Origin: Betaproteobacteria bacterium
Lineage (GTDB): Bacteria > Pseudomonadota > Gammaproteobacteria > Burkholderiales > JAHFQX01
Length of the DNA stretch: 64,000 nt
Reading direction: 5' to 3'
Assembly: GCA_023259135.1 (NCBI GenBank)
Contig: JAHFQX010000004.1
Location: 1 to 64,000 of the forward strand
Each line of letters begins with the position of its first letter. Position 1 is the stretch's first letter. Made by a program: the position numbers and the translations under genes. The notes beneath the pieces are model-generated. The model saw only the letters and a list, made by a program, of their open reading frames with translations, made no database searches and had not been told where the DNA came from. This document shows positions 9,282-18,389 of this stretch, piece after piece.

Positions 9282-10723
9282 ACGAGCGCATCCTGATCAA
9301 CGTCACCCCCCAGGAAACCCGGGTAGCCGTTTTTCAGCACGGCGTCGCTCAAGAACTGCATATCGAGCGGGCCCGCAACCGAGGGCGGGTGGGCAACGTC
9401 TATATGGGCAAGGTGTCTCGGGTTTTGCCCGGCATGCAATCGGCGTTCATCAACATCGGCCTGGAGCGGGCCGCTTTTCTGCATGTGGCGGATTTGTGGG
9501 CGCCCCCCGGCGAGGCCCCGGCCCCCATCGAGAAGCGGCTGCGGGAAGGGCAAATTCTCATGGTCCAGGTGGCCAAGGATCCCATCGGCAGCAAGGGGGC
9601 GCGGCTCACCACCCAAATCAGCATCGCCGGCCGGCTGCTGGTCCATCTACCCCAGGAAAACCATATCGGGGTGTCGCAGAAGATCGAGGACGAGGCCGAG
9701 CGGCTGGCTCTGAAGGAGCGGTTGCAGCAGATCACGGCCTCAAGCAGCGGCGGATTTATCCTGCGCACCGTGGCGGAAGGGGCGAGCGACGCGGAATTGC
9801 GCACCGATGCCGAGTATTTGTGCAAGCTGTGGGGTGACCTGCTGGAGAGCTCCCGGACCGCCGAAGCCCCGGCGCTGCTCTATCAGGATCTGGATTTGGC
9901 CGTGCGGACCCTGCGGGATCTGGCCAGCGAGGAAACCGGCCGCATCGTGGTGGATTCCCGGGAAACTTTTCAGCGGGTGCTCGCCTTCGCCCAGCAATAC
10001 ACCCGAATTTTCGCCGACCGGATCGAGCACTATACCGGGGAGCGGCCGCTGTTCGATCTTTACGGAGTGGAAGAGGAGATCCAGCGCAGCCTGGCAAAGC
10101 GGGTGGAGCTAAAATCCGGCGGCTATCTCGTCATCGACCAAACCGAGGCCCTGACCACGGTGGACGTCAACACCGGCGGGTTCGTCGGAGAGCGTAGCTT
10201 CACCGACACCGTCTTCAAGACCAATCTGGAAGCCGCTCAAGTCATCGCCCGGCAATTGCGCCTGAGAAATCTGGGGGGGATGATCATCGTGGACTTCATC
10301 GACATGGACACCCCGGAACACCGGGAAGCGGTCCTGCAAGAATTCAAGAAAGCCCTGGCCCGCGATCGGACCCGGACCACCCTGAACGGATTCAGCCCCC
10401 TGGGCCTGGTGGAAATGACCCGCAAGCGCACCCGGGAGAGCCTGGCCCGCATCCTGTGCGAGCCGTGTCCCACCTGCCAAGGGCGAGGTGAAATCAAAAC
10501 CGCCCGGACGGTGTGTTACGAAATCCTCCGGGACTTGCTGCGGGAAGCGCGCCAGTTCGATGCCCGGGAATTCCGCATCCTGGCCTCCCAGTCGGTGATC
10601 GATTTGCTGCTGGACGAGGAATCCCAGGGCTTGGCGCAACTCGAGTATTTCATCGGCAAGCCCATTTCTCTCCAAGTGGAAAGCCAATACACCCAGGAAC
10701 TGTACGATGTCATCCTTATTTGA
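9278..10723 (+). CDS. rng: Ribonuclease G
   Basis: Endoribonuclease of the RNase E/G family (481 aa) that matures the 5' end of 16S rRNA and degrades mRNA. An S1-like RNA-binding segment is near the N-terminus ('GRVGNVYMGKVSRVLPGMQSAF'). The catalytic domain carries 'DQTEALTTVDVNTGGFVG' and 'GGMIIVDFIDMD', whose acidic residues bind Mg. The Zn-link 'CEPCPTCQGRG' is present. The length matches RNase G and lacks the RNase E degradosome tail. The start overlaps maf. Confidence 0.95.
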   Translation: MNERILINVTPQETRVAVFQHGVAQELHIERARNRGRVGNVYMGKVSRVLPGMQSAFINIGLERAAFLHVADLWAPPGEAPAPIEKRLREGQILMVQVAKDPIGSKGARLTTQISIAGRLLVHLPQENHIGVSQKIEDEAERLALKERLQQITASSSGGFILRTVAEGASDAELRTDAEYLCKLWGDLLESSRTAEAPALLYQDLDLAVRTLRDLASEETGRIVVDSRETFQRVLAFAQQYTRIFADRIEHYTGERPLFDLYGVEEEIQRSLAKRVELKSGGYLVIDQTEALTTVDVNTGGFVGERSFTDTVFKTNLEAAQVIARQLRLRNLGGMIIVDFIDMDTPEHREAVLQEFKKALARDRTRTTLNGFSPLGLVEMTRKRTRESLARILCEPCPTCQGRGEIKTARTVCYEILRDLLREARQFDAREFRILASQSVIDLLLDEESQGLAQLEYFIGKPISLQVESQYTQELYDVILI

Positions 10724-11453
10724 GAAAACGCCGCATAAACCGGCGGGGGGCGCCGCGCAACGCGGCCATGGGCCCCGGGCGCTGCTCGCTTGCGTTACCC
10801 TCCTGGCGGCTGTCTCCGCTTGGGGGGAGTCGTGCCGGGTACTGGATCCGGAGCTTTCAGGGGTCTACGAAGGCGGCTGCAAGAACGGGCTGGCCCATGG
10901 ATTCGGCCAGGCCAAGGGAAGCAACGCCACCTACCACGGCTACTTCCGCGCCGGGATGAAGCACGGCAAGGGAATCAAGGTCTGGTCCCATGGCGATCGC
11001 TATGAAGGCGAATTTCGCAACGACCGGCGTAACGGCCAGGGGGTCTATACTTGGGGCGCCGCCACCCCTTGGGCGGGAGAAAAATATACCGGCGAATTCA
11101 AGAACGATTTACGCCAGGGCCACGGGGTGTACCAGTGGCCCAGCGGCGACCGTTTCGAGGGCCGGTGGGAGCAGGGCAACCGCCTGGGGCTCACGCCCAT
11201 GGAAAATCGCCAGCAGGCTGCCGCCAAAGCCCTGGCCGAAGCGTTCCGGCCGGGCACGGCGGTTTGCGCCGAAACGCCGTTGGGAATCGGCGGCGCCCGG
11301 CGCATCAAGGCCGCCGTGGAGGCCGTGCAGGATCGGAAAATCCGCGTGAAGGTGCTCGATCCCGGCGCAGGCGGGGAGCCTTATCAAGGGCAGCCGGTGG
11401 CCGGCGGGACGGTGTTGACGGACGATCTATATAATTGGACGCTTTGCCGATGA
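10707..11453 (+). CDS. Exported MORN-repeat protein
   Basis: A 248-aa protein with a hydrophobic segment near residues 28-43 ('ALLACVTLLAAVSAWG') that looks like a signal peptide. At least four MORN-type repeats follow, for example 'YHGYFRAGMKHGKG', 'YEGEFRNDRRNGQG' and 'YTGEFKNDLRQGHG'. MORN repeats bind membranes or partner proteins; no catalytic domain is visible. The C-terminal 75 residues are not recognised. The chosen ATG overlaps rng by 17 bp; a later start would shorten the pre-signal region. A periplasmic or surface location is inferred. Confidence 0.7.
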   Translation: MSSLFEKTPHKPAGGAAQRGHGPRALLACVTLLAAVSAWGESCRVLDPELSGVYEGGCKNGLAHGFGQAKGSNATYHGYFRAGMKHGKGIKVWSHGDRYEGEFRNDRRNGQGVYTWGAATPWAGEKYTGEFKNDLRQGHGVYQWPSGDRFEGRWEQGNRLGLTPMENRQQAAAKALAEAFRPGTAVCAETPLGIGGARRIKAAVEAVQDRKIRVKVLDPGAGGEPYQGQPVAGGTVLTDDLYNWTLCR

Positions 11454-11498
11454 TCGGCGGTTCCATTAACTTTTAACTTTTCGCGAAGAGGAAAAGCG

Positions 11499-12326
11499 AT
11501 GAAGCAGTTTTGGGTAGCATTGTTTTTGTTGACCCTCGGATCGGCGGCGAGCAGCGTCGAGGCCAAGCGGCTGGGCGGCGGCAAGAGCCTGGGCAAGCAA
11601 CGGGAATCCATCACCCAGCAGCAGGCGACCCGGCCTCCCGCGGCCCCCGTCGCCCCCTCGGCTCCGGCCCAGGGCGGCGCTGGGCGCTGGCTCGGCCCCT
11701 TGGCGGGACTGGCGGCCGGCGGGTTGCTGGCCAGCTTGCTGATGGGACACGGTTTCGAAGGGATCCGCCTCATGGACGTGGCGTTGGCATTGCTGCTGGC
11801 CGCGGGGGTGTTCGCGTTGTGGCGGATGCTGGCTCGCCCCGCGCCGCGCCGCGAGACGCTCCAATATGCCGGCCTGGGGGCGGAGGCCATGCCTTCCGGA
11901 GATCCGCGCGTCCTGCACACGGCCCCGGACCCTTCCGGGGCGCCGCGCTATCCGGCGGGGTTCGAGCCGGGGCCGTTTCTTAAGCACGCCAAGCTCTCCT
12001 TTTTGCGGCTGCAGGAAGCCCATGACCGAAAACAGCTCGATGCCTTGCAGGATTTGATGACGCCCGGGCTATTCGCCGCCGTGCAGGCCGAAATCCAGGG
12101 GCGGGGCGGGCTGGCCCAGAAAACCGAGGTGGTGTCTCTGGATGCCGAGTTGCTGGAAGTGGTCACCGAAGGCGAGACGGCGGTGGCCAGCGTGCGCTTC
12201 TCCGGCTTGGTGCGCGAATCCCTCGGCGGGGTGGCCGAACCCTTCGACGAAATCTGGCACGTGGAGAAATCCCTGGCCGGCTCCCGAACCGGCTGGCTGC
12301 TGGCCGGCATTCAGCAAATCGCTTAA
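11499..12326 (+). CDS. Tim44-like domain membrane protein
   Basis: A 275-aa protein with an N-terminal signal-like stretch, a Gln/Pro/Ala-rich linker, two hydrophobic segments ('WLGPLAGLAAGGLLASLLMG' and 'VALALLLAAGVFALW') and a soluble C-terminal domain of about 140 residues. That domain ('FLKHAKLSFLRLQEAHDRKQLDALQDLMTP...') resembles the Tim44/MRPL45-like fold of bacterial membrane-anchored proteins of unknown role. A GAAGAGGAAAAG ribosome site supports the ATG. The actual function is unknown. Confidence 0.8.
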   Translation: MKQFWVALFLLTLGSAASSVEAKRLGGGKSLGKQRESITQQQATRPPAAPVAPSAPAQGGAGRWLGPLAGLAAGGLLASLLMGHGFEGIRLMDVALALLLAAGVFALWRMLARPAPRRETLQYAGLGAEAMPSGDPRVLHTAPDPSGAPRYPAGFEPGPFLKHAKLSFLRLQEAHDRKQLDALQDLMTPGLFAAVQAEIQGRGGLAQKTEVVSLDAELLEVVTEGETAVASVRFSGLVRESLGGVAEPFDEIWHVEKSLAGSRTGWLLAGIQQIA

Positions 12327-12359
12327 CCGCCCGTTAACCCATGATCCCGGATGGGGCCG

Positions 12360-12393
12360 CGCCAGGCTGATGGCCGGCAACGGCCGCCTGGCG
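12360..12393. repeat. Inverted repeat in the Tim44-like/ubiB gap
   Basis: A perfect 8-bp inverted repeat, CGCCAGGC at 12360-12367 with GCCTGGCG at 12386-12393; GGCC/GGCC can pair inside the loop. It lies 34 bp after the Tim44-like stop. No T run follows, so whether it terminates transcription is uncertain. Confidence 0.35.
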
Positions 12394-12482
12394 CCGAGCA
12401 GCGCGGCACCCCGCGGCTAATCAAGCACAGGTAGGCGCGCTTCCCCATCCACAACTCCTGACCCAGCCGAGCGCCTTTTCTC

Positions 12483-13994
12483 ATGCTTACCCTGCTGCGG
12501 TTTTTCAGGATCGTTTGGATCAGCGTCCGGTTCGGGCTGGATGAAGCCGTTTTGAGTCACGCCCGGTTCCGCTGGCTGCGCTCCCTGGTGAGCGGGCTGC
12601 TGTTTTGGCGGCGCTTGACGATTCCCCGCGCGGTGCGCCTGCGCTTGGCCCTGGAGAGCCTGGGTCCCATCTTCGTGAAGTTCGGCCAAGTGCTGTCCAC
12701 CCGCCGCGATTTGCTGCCTCCCGATATCGCCGACGAACTGGCGAAGCTGCAAGACCAGGTGCCCCCCTTTCCCAGCGCCCAGGTATTCGCCACCTTGGAG
12801 CGGGTCTACGGCCAGCCCCCCGGTGAAGTATTCCGCGGCTTCGAGGCGGAGCCGGTGGCCAGCGCTTCGGTGGCCCAAGTCCATTTCGCCGTGCTGCCCG
12901 ACGGCAAGGAAGTGGCGGTGAAGGTGCTGCGGCCGGGCATCGCCCGGGTGATCGCCGAGGACGTGGCCTTGCTCTACATCGGCGCCGCCGTGCTGGAGGC
13001 CGTGTGGCCCGGGGGCCGGCGCCTCAAGACCCGGGAAGTGGTGGGGGAGTTCGAGCGGCATCTGAGCGACGAGTTGGACCTCATTCGGGAAGCGTCCAAC
13101 GCCAGCCAGTTGCGGCGCAATTTTCTCGGTTCGCCGCTGCTGCGGATCCCGGAGATCCATTGGGATTACTGCACCCGCGACGTCATGGTGATGGAGCGCA
13201 TGCACGGCATCCCCATCAGCCAAGTAGATGCGCTGCGCGCCCAAGGAGTGGATATTCCCCGTCTGGCCCGGGCCGGGGTGGAGATCTTCTTCACCCAGGT
13301 GTTCCGGGACGGATTCTTCCACGCCGACATGCATCCCGGCAACATCTTCGTCGCCGCCGACGGCCGCTACATCGCCTTGGATTTCGGCATCATGGGGACC
13401 CTCAGCCGCGAGGACAAGAATTATCTGGCCCGCAATTTCCTGGCGTTCTTCCGCCGGGATTACCGGGGGGTGGCGGAGGCCCACGTGGAAGCCGGCTGGG
13501 TGCCCGCCGACACCCGGGTCGAGGAATTCGAGTCGGCCATCCGGGCGGTATGCGAGCCGATTTTCGACCGGCCCTTGAAGGAGATTTCCTTTGGCAAGGT
13601 ACTGCTGCGCCTGTTTCAAACTTCCCGCCGCTTCAACATGGAGATTCAACCGCAGCTGGTGCTGCTGCAAAAAACCCTGCTTAACGTGGAGGGGTTGGGG
13701 CGGCAACTGGATCCCGATTTGGATCTATGGAAAACCGCCAAGCCTTATCTGGAGCGCTGGATGTCCGAGCAACTGGGATGGCGCGGCTTGCTACGGGCCC
13801 TGAAAAACGAAGCGCCCCACTGGGCGGTGCTGCTGCCGCAATTGCCGCGCTTGGCCCACCAAGCCCTGACGCAACGCGCCGCCGCTCCCCAGGCCGACGA
13901 TACGGCCTTGCCGCGGCTGCGGCGGCAGAACCGCTGGCTGGCCCTGGCGGTCGGATTGCTGGCGCTGGCCTTGCTCGGAACGCTGCTGTCATGA
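12483..13994 (+). CDS. ubiB: UbiB, ABC1/ADCK-family atypical kinase for ubiquinone synthesis
   Basis: A membrane-anchored ATPase needed for aerobic ubiquinone (CoQ) biosynthesis. It is 503 aa. The family-specific KxGQ segment ('[16 protein letters not shown]') is near residue 65. The Ala-rich nucleotide loop '[11 protein letters not shown]', the lysine in 'VAVKVLRPG', the catalytic '[11 protein letters not shown]' and the metal site 'ALDFGIMG' follow. Two closely spaced C-terminal hydrophobic segments ('[18 protein letters not shown]') anchor it. The usual partners ubiE and ubiJ are not upstream here. Confidence 0.93.
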   Translation: MLTLLRFFRIVWISVRFGLDEAVLSHARFRWLRSLVSGLLFWRRLTIPRAVRLRLALESLGPIFVKFGQVLSTRRDLLPPDIADELAKLQDQVPPFPSAQVFATLERVYGQPPGEVFRGFEAEPVASASVAQVHFAVLPDGKEVAVKVLRPGIARVIAEDVALLYIGAAVLEAVWPGGRRLKTREVVGEFERHLSDELDLIREASNASQLRRNFLGSPLLRIPEIHWDYCTRDVMVMERMHGIPISQVDALRAQGVDIPRLARAGVEIFFTQVFRDGFFHADMHPGNIFVAADGRYIALDFGIMGTLSREDKNYLARNFLAFFRRDYRGVAEAHVEAGWVPADTRVEEFESAIRAVCEPIFDRPLKEISFGKVLLRLFQTSRRFNMEIQPQLVLLQKTLLNVEGLGRQLDPDLDLWKTAKPYLERWMSEQLGWRGLLRALKNEAPHWAVLLPQLPRLAHQALTQRAAAPQADDTALPRLRRQNRWLALAVGLLALALLGTLLS

Positions 13995-14200
13995 TTCGGG
14001 AGAGAGGCCCGGACGCGGCGCCCAATTCTCGTTGCGACCGGTGCGGGAGCCCATTTCACTGCGGCGTCGCGGACCCGGGGCCGTGCTGGTGCAGCGAGGA
14101 TTTCCCGCCGGCCCCGCCCCCGGACCCTTCAAGAGCCGCCTGTCTGTGCCGCCGCTGCTTGGCCGAATGCCTCGACGCTGGATCAGTTCAGCCCGAGTAG
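13991..14200 (+). CDS. Small cysteine-rich CWC-family protein
   Basis: A 69-aa ORF overlapping the ubiB stop by 4 bp (ATGA). It has eight cysteines in the pattern '[11 protein letters not shown]', 'CWCSEDFPP' and '[11 protein letters not shown]', which fits the Cys-rich CWC family of putative metal-binding proteins of unknown function. It is absent from the ORF track as a separate entry because it was merged with an upstream reading. Its 3' end overlaps the convergent dioxygenase gene by 13 bp. Confidence 0.75.
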   Translation: MIRERGPDAAPNSRCDRCGSPFHCGVADPGPCWCSEDFPPAPPPDPSRAACLCRRCLAECLDAGSVQPE

Positions 14201-14967
14201 GCGTGGAGCGCCAGCGTTCCCAGCATCCAGCCCGAATAGATGCGCCGCAGGCGGCCGGCGGCGCCCAGCACCACCAACAGGGGCAGGTAATGATCGGGAG
14301 TGGGAACCGCCCGTCGGCCGAAGGGCAAGGACCCGGGCTTCAGCAAGGGAGCGCTCTCCCCTTGCTCGATGGCGGCGTCCACCGCCTGCATGAAAGCCGC
14401 CGCCCAACCGGCGGGGACGTCCTCCGGAGCGCTCCATTCCACGTCCCCCAGGTTATGGGTGATGCCGCCGCTGCCCACCAGCAGAATGCCCCGCTGCGCC
14501 AGAGGCGCCAAGGCCCGGCCGAGGGCCCAGTGCCAGGCGGGGTCCCGCCTCGGGCAGATCGACAATTGCAAAATGGGAAAAGCCGGCTCGGGCCACAGGG
14601 TCCGCAGCGGTACCCAAACGCCGTGATCGAAGGACCAGTCCCGATCCTCCTCCACCGCAATGCCGGCGTCCTCCAGAACGCTGACGACTTGCCCCGCCAG
14701 CTCCGCGCTGCCCGAAACCGGCCACGAAAGCCGGTACAGATCGGCAGGAAAGCCGTAGAAGTCGTGCTGAATGGCCGGCCGCGGATGGCCGCCCGCCAGC
14801 ATCGGCCCTTCGGTCATCCAGTGGGCGGACACGCACACCACCCCCTTGATCCCGTCGCCCCAGCGGGCGGGCAGGCTTTTCCAGAAGCGGGTGACGCGGC
14901 AATCCTCCACCGCCAGGGTGGGCGCGCCGTGGGAAAGAAACAGGGGGGCCGGGGGGAAGCGTTCCAT
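14188..14967 (-). CDS. Class III extradiol dioxygenase, 4,5-DOPA dioxygenase (YgiD/DODA) family
   Basis: A 259-aa non-haem iron/zinc-dependent ring-cleaving dioxygenase of the LigB-like superfamily. The family blocks 'LFLSHGAPTLAVED' (metal His), 'GVVCVSAHWMTEGP' (second His), 'FDHGVWVPLRTLWP' and 'GSGGITHNLGD' are present. I chose ATG 14967; the longer frame in the track runs antisense through the LysR gene and is not real. A divergently encoded LysR regulator is the usual arrangement for this family. The natural substrate is unknown. Confidence 0.87.
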   Translation of the reverse strand: MERFPPAPLFLSHGAPTLAVEDCRVTRFWKSLPARWGDGIKGVVCVSAHWMTEGPMLAGGHPRPAIQHDFYGFPADLYRLSWPVSGSAELAGQVVSVLEDAGIAVEEDRDWSFDHGVWVPLRTLWPEPAFPILQLSICPRRDPAWHWALGRALAPLAQRGILLVGSGGITHNLGDVEWSAPEDVPAGWAAAFMQAVDAAIEQGESAPLLKPGSLPFGRRAVPTPDHYLPLLVVLGAAGRLRRIYSGWMLGTLALHAYSG

Positions 14968-15111
14968 CGGGCTTTTCGGTAAAGTTGCTTGGCGGGAGCG
15001 ACGTTCCTTAATGCGAATATGCCGAAACGAAACCCCGCCGGAGCAATATATTGAGTCGAGCCCAACCCGTCCAGCGGAATTTCTCGAACGGGTCATTCTA
15101 GGAAAACGAAC
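14968..15111. promoter_or_regulatory. Divergent promoter region with a CAATATATTG palindrome
   Basis: A 144-bp gap between the divergent dioxygenase and LysR genes. It contains the perfect 10-bp palindrome CAATATATTG at 15044-15053, in an AT-rich patch of otherwise GC-rich sequence. That is a plausible binding site for the LysR protein. An AGGA ribosome site precedes the LysR ATG. Promoter elements were not resolved with confidence. Confidence 0.4.
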
Positions 15112-16023
15112 ATGCGCTTCAGTTTGGAGGATCTCGCGGTGCTGGATGCCATCGCCCGCCGGGGTAGTTTCGCCGCCGCCGCGGAGGAATTGCACCGGGT
15201 TCCTTCCAGCGTCACCTATGCGGTGAAAAACTTGGAGCAGAGCTTGGGTTTCCCGGTGTTCGTGCGCCAGGGGCGCCGCGCCCTGCTTACCCCCGCCGGG
15301 GAAACCCTGTTGGAGGAAGGCCGGGCCTTGCTGCACCAGGCCCAGGAAGTGGCGCGCCGGGTGGAACGGGTGGCCGGGGGCTGGGAGTCGGAGCTGTGCA
15401 TCGCCGTCACCGACCTGATTCCCCAGCCTCGTCTGTTTCCCTTGATCCGGGAGTTCGAGACCGTCTCGGCGCAAACCCGTTTGCGGCTTTCCACCGAAGT
15501 CTTCGGCGGCGTTTGGGATGCCCTGCTGGAAGGGAGGGCTGATCTGGGAGTGGGCGCTCCGGGAGATATCCCTCCCACCGCCGGATGCGCCGTCCAGCCG
15601 TTGGGGGAAGCGAGCTTCCTGTTCGTGGTGGCCTCCCGTCACCCCCTGGCAAGTCATCCGGAGCCGATTCCGGAGCGCGTCATCCGCCTTCACCAGGCCG
15701 TGGCCGCCGCCGACTCTTCCCGTCACCTGCCGGCCCGCACCACCCGACTGTTGCCCGGCCAGCAGGTGCTGACGGTGGGCGATCAAAGCGCCAAGCGGGC
15801 CGCCATCCTGGCCGGATTGGGGATCGGACATTTGCCCAGCCACATGATCCAAGCCGATCTGGCCGCCGGCCGCTTGGTGGCGAAGGCGTTGGAGGGCAAC
15901 GGCGTGGCCCTGCACAACTTGGTGGTGGCTTGGCGCAGCGGCCACCGGGGCAAGGCGCTGGCCTGGTTCCGCGCCCGGCTGGCGGAGATGGGGCCGGAAC
16001 TGCTGGCCGCGGGCCCGCCATAA
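15112..16023 (+). CDS. LysR-family transcriptional regulator
   Basis: 303 aa. The N-terminal winged helix-turn-helix reads 'LEDLAVLDAIARRGSFAAAAEELHRVPSSVTYAVKNLE', the standard LysR start. A linker helix and a periplasmic-binding-protein-like effector domain (about 90-295) follow. Divergent orientation to the ring-cleaving dioxygenase suggests that it controls that gene and itself. The inducer is unknown, possibly an aromatic or quinone compound by analogy with similar pairs. Confidence 0.92.
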   Translation: MRFSLEDLAVLDAIARRGSFAAAAEELHRVPSSVTYAVKNLEQSLGFPVFVRQGRRALLTPAGETLLEEGRALLHQAQEVARRVERVAGGWESELCIAVTDLIPQPRLFPLIREFETVSAQTRLRLSTEVFGGVWDALLEGRADLGVGAPGDIPPTAGCAVQPLGEASFLFVVASRHPLASHPEPIPERVIRLHQAVAAADSSRHLPARTTRLLPGQQVLTVGDQSAKRAAILAGLGIGHLPSHMIQADLAAGRLVAKALEGNGVALHNLVVAWRSGHRGKALAWFRARLAEMGPELLAAGPP

Positions 16024-16284
16024 AGGGGCCGCTATCCCATGGCATTACCTTGGCAAGAATGACCGCATTGCCCTGACGCACAACCAACGGATACGCCACG
16101 CGCCCCAATGTCTCCCGGCTCGGCCTGCTCGATTACGTCGGATAGTTTACTTCCGAGGCTCTCAGGGTCGGCAGGGGAAGGATACGAGCCTTGACTGAAA
16201 CCTGTTGGGTTGTGCAAGACGGTGCTTTGCCGGTAGCATGAGGCCGATTGCGGCTTTCGACAATGGCCGGTGGAGGTGATGGGG
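16024..16284 (+). other. Non-coding gap upstream of pilC
   Basis: About 260 bp without a credible gene; the ORFs in the track here are short or antisense. It should carry the promoter for pilC-pilD-coaE-zapD-yacG. A TTGACT hexamer near 16190 has no convincing -10 partner. I found no sigma-54 TGGCAC-N5-TTGC match here. Confidence 0.45.
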
Positions 16285-17508
16285 ATGGCGACGGCGGCAA
16301 AAAAAGGCACAAAAGGCACAAAGGAATACGCCTTCGTTTGGGAAGGCAAGGATCGATCCGGCAAGATCGTCAAAGGCGACATGCGGGCCGCCGGCCAGGC
16401 GGTGGTCAATGCCACGCTGCGCCGCCAAGGCATATCGGTTATCAAGGTGAAGCGCCAGCGCACCGGCGGCGGCAGCGTCTCCGACAAGGACATCACCCTG
16501 TTCACCCGGCAGTTGGCCACCATGATGAAATCCGGAGTGCCGTTGCTGCAAGCTTTCGATATCGTCGGCAAGGGCCACAGCAACCCGGCGGTGGGCCGGT
16601 TGCTGATGGACATCAAGACCGACGTGGAAACCGGCAACAGCCTCAACCAGGCTTTCCGCAAATATCCGCTCTATTTCGATGCGTTATTCTGCAATCTGGT
16701 GGGGGCCGGCGAGCAGGCCGGCATTCTGGACAGCTTGCTGGACCGGCTGGCGACCTACAAGGAAAAAATTCTCGCCATCAAGAGCAAGATCAAGTCGGCA
16801 TTGTTCTACCCGATTTCCATCATCGTGGTGGCGTTTGTCATTACCGCGGTCATCATGATTTTCGTTATTCCCGCCTTCAAGGAGGTGTTCAAGAGCTTCG
16901 GCGCCGATTTGCCGGCCCCGACCCTGGTCGTGATGGCCATCTCCGAATTCTTCGTGAATTATTGGTACCTGATTTTCGGATCGGTGGGCGGCGGAGTCTA
17001 TGGATTCTTCTACGCCTGGAAGCGCTCGGTTCCGGTGCAGATCTTCATGGACCGGGTGCTGCTCAAGCTGCCCATCTTCGGCGACATCATCCGCAAGGCC
17101 ACGGTGGCCCGCTGGACCCGCACCCTGTCCACCATGTTCGCCGCCGGGGTGCCGCTGGTGGAGGCGCTGGATTCGGTGGCCGGGGCGGCCGGCAACTACG
17201 TGTATTTCCAGGCCACCAAGAGGATCCAAAGCGAGGTCAGCACCGGCACCAACCTGACGGTGGCGATGCAAAACTCCGAGGTGTTTCCCAACATGGTGCT
17301 GCAAATGGTCTCCATCGGCGAGGAATCGGGGTCTTTGGACGCCATGCTGAGCAAGGTCGCGGACTTCTACGAGGCGGAGGTGGACGACGCCGTGGAAGCG
17401 CTTTCCAGCCTGATGGAGCCGATCATCATGGTGGTGCTGGGAACCCTGATCGGCGGCATGGTGATAGCCATGTACCTGCCTATCTTTAAAATGGGGTCGG
17501 TGGTTTAA
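16285..17508 (+). CDS. pilC: Type IV pilus inner-membrane platform protein PilC
   Basis: Platform protein that couples the PilB/PilT ATPases to pilin polymerisation. It has two GspF domains. The N-terminal part begins 'YAFVWEGKDRSGKIVKGDM' and carries 'DITLFTRQLATMMKSGVPLLQA'; the second repeat carries 'WTRTLSTMFAAGVPLVEAL'. Hydrophobic segments lie at about residues 170-200, 215-245 and 375-405. I chose ATG 16285 (407 aa) because GGAGG lies 8 bp upstream; GTG 16270 is the ORF-track alternative. pilD follows directly, but no pilB precedes it, unlike the classic pilBCD cluster. Confidence 0.94.
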   Translation: MATAAKKGTKGTKEYAFVWEGKDRSGKIVKGDMRAAGQAVVNATLRRQGISVIKVKRQRTGGGSVSDKDITLFTRQLATMMKSGVPLLQAFDIVGKGHSNPAVGRLLMDIKTDVETGNSLNQAFRKYPLYFDALFCNLVGAGEQAGILDSLLDRLATYKEKILAIKSKIKSALFYPISIIVVAFVITAVIMIFVIPAFKEVFKSFGADLPAPTLVVMAISEFFVNYWYLIFGSVGGGVYGFFYAWKRSVPVQIFMDRVLLKLPIFGDIIRKATVARWTRTLSTMFAAGVPLVEALDSVAGAAGNYVYFQATKRIQSEVSTGTNLTVAMQNSEVFPNMVLQMVSIGEESGSLDAMLSKVADFYEAEVDDAVEALSSLMEPIIMVVLGTLIGGMVIAMYLPIFKMGSVV

Positions 17509-17516
17509 GCTGACCG

Positions 17517-18389
17517 ATGGCATCGCTTCCGCTGCTGGCGTCCGCGAATCCCCTGCCGTTTGTGATCCTGTGCCTGGTTTTGGGGCTGGTGGTGGGAAGT
17601 TTCCTGAATGTGGTGATTCATCGCCTGCCGAAGATGATGGAGCGGGACTGGCGGCGGCAATGCGTCGAACTAGAAGGCCGGGAAGCTCCCGCCGAACCCC
17701 GTTACAACCTCTGGACCCCGGCATCGGCCTGTCCGGCCTGTGGGGCGCCGGTCACCGCTTTGCGGAACATCCCGTTGATCAGCTATGTCTTGCTGGGAGG
17801 CCGGTGCGCTGCCTGCCGAGCCCCGATCTCCCTGCGCTATCCCGTGGTGGAACTGTTGAGCGGCATACTGGCGGCTTACGCGGGCTGGCGCTACGGCGCG
17901 ACTTGGGCGACGCTGGGCGTCGCGTGTTTTGCCTTGGCCCTGGTGACCTTGACCTGCATCGACTTGGATACCCAATTGTTGCCGGATTCCATCACCTTGC
18001 CGCTGTTGTGGCTGGGGTTGCTGTTCAATGTCGGGGGGACCTTCGCCGATTTGCCCGCGGCGGTGTGGGGGGCCGCGGCCGGCTACCTGTCGCTGTGGGG
18101 CGTCTATTGGTTGTTCAAGCTGGCCACCGGCAAGGAGGGCATGGGTTATGGGGATTTCAAGCTACTGGCGGCCATCGGTGCGTGGCTGGGGTGGCAGATG
18201 CTGCCCCTGGTGATCCTGCTGTCTTCGGCGGCGGGAGCGGTGGTGGGGATAACGCTGATGATTTTCGGCGGCCGTCACCGGGACACGCCCCTGCCCTTCG
18301 GGCCTTACCTGGCGGCCGGGGGCGTGATCGGGATGTTCTGGGGGGCAAGCTGGATGGCGGCGTATTTACGGTGGGGGGTGGCAGGGTGA
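17517..18389 (+). CDS. pilD: Prepilin peptidase / N-methyltransferase PilD
   Basis: Cleaves the leader of type IV prepilins and pseudopilins and N-methylates the new N-terminus. It is 290 aa and polytopic. The cytoplasmic domain has the two zinc-binding CxxC pairs ('CPACGAPV' and 'CAACRAPI'). The catalytic aspartates are in 'CIDLDTQLLPD' and 'GMGYGDFKLLAAIGA' (GxGD protease motif). Its likely substrate in this window is the PilA at 42825-43253. It overlaps coaE by 4 bp. Confidence 0.95.
   Translation: MASLPLLASANPLPFVILCLVLGLVVGSFLNVVIHRLPKMMERDWRRQCVELEGREAPAEPRYNLWTPASACPACGAPVTALRNIPLISYVLLGGRCAACRAPISLRYPVVELLSGILAAYAGWRYGATWATLGVACFALALVTLTCIDLDTQLLPDSITLPLLWLGLLFNVGGTFADLPAAVWGAAAGYLSLWGVYWLFKLATGKEGMGYGDFKLLAAIGAWLGWQMLPLVILLSSAAGAVVGITLMIFGGRHRDTPLPFGPYLAAGGVIGMFWGASWMAAYLRWGVAG

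Noticed and set aside
14188-15945. An extended 585-aa version of the dioxygenase ORF.
   Set aside because: The first 320 residues run antisense through the LysR gene; the family length and conserved start support the 259-aa form.
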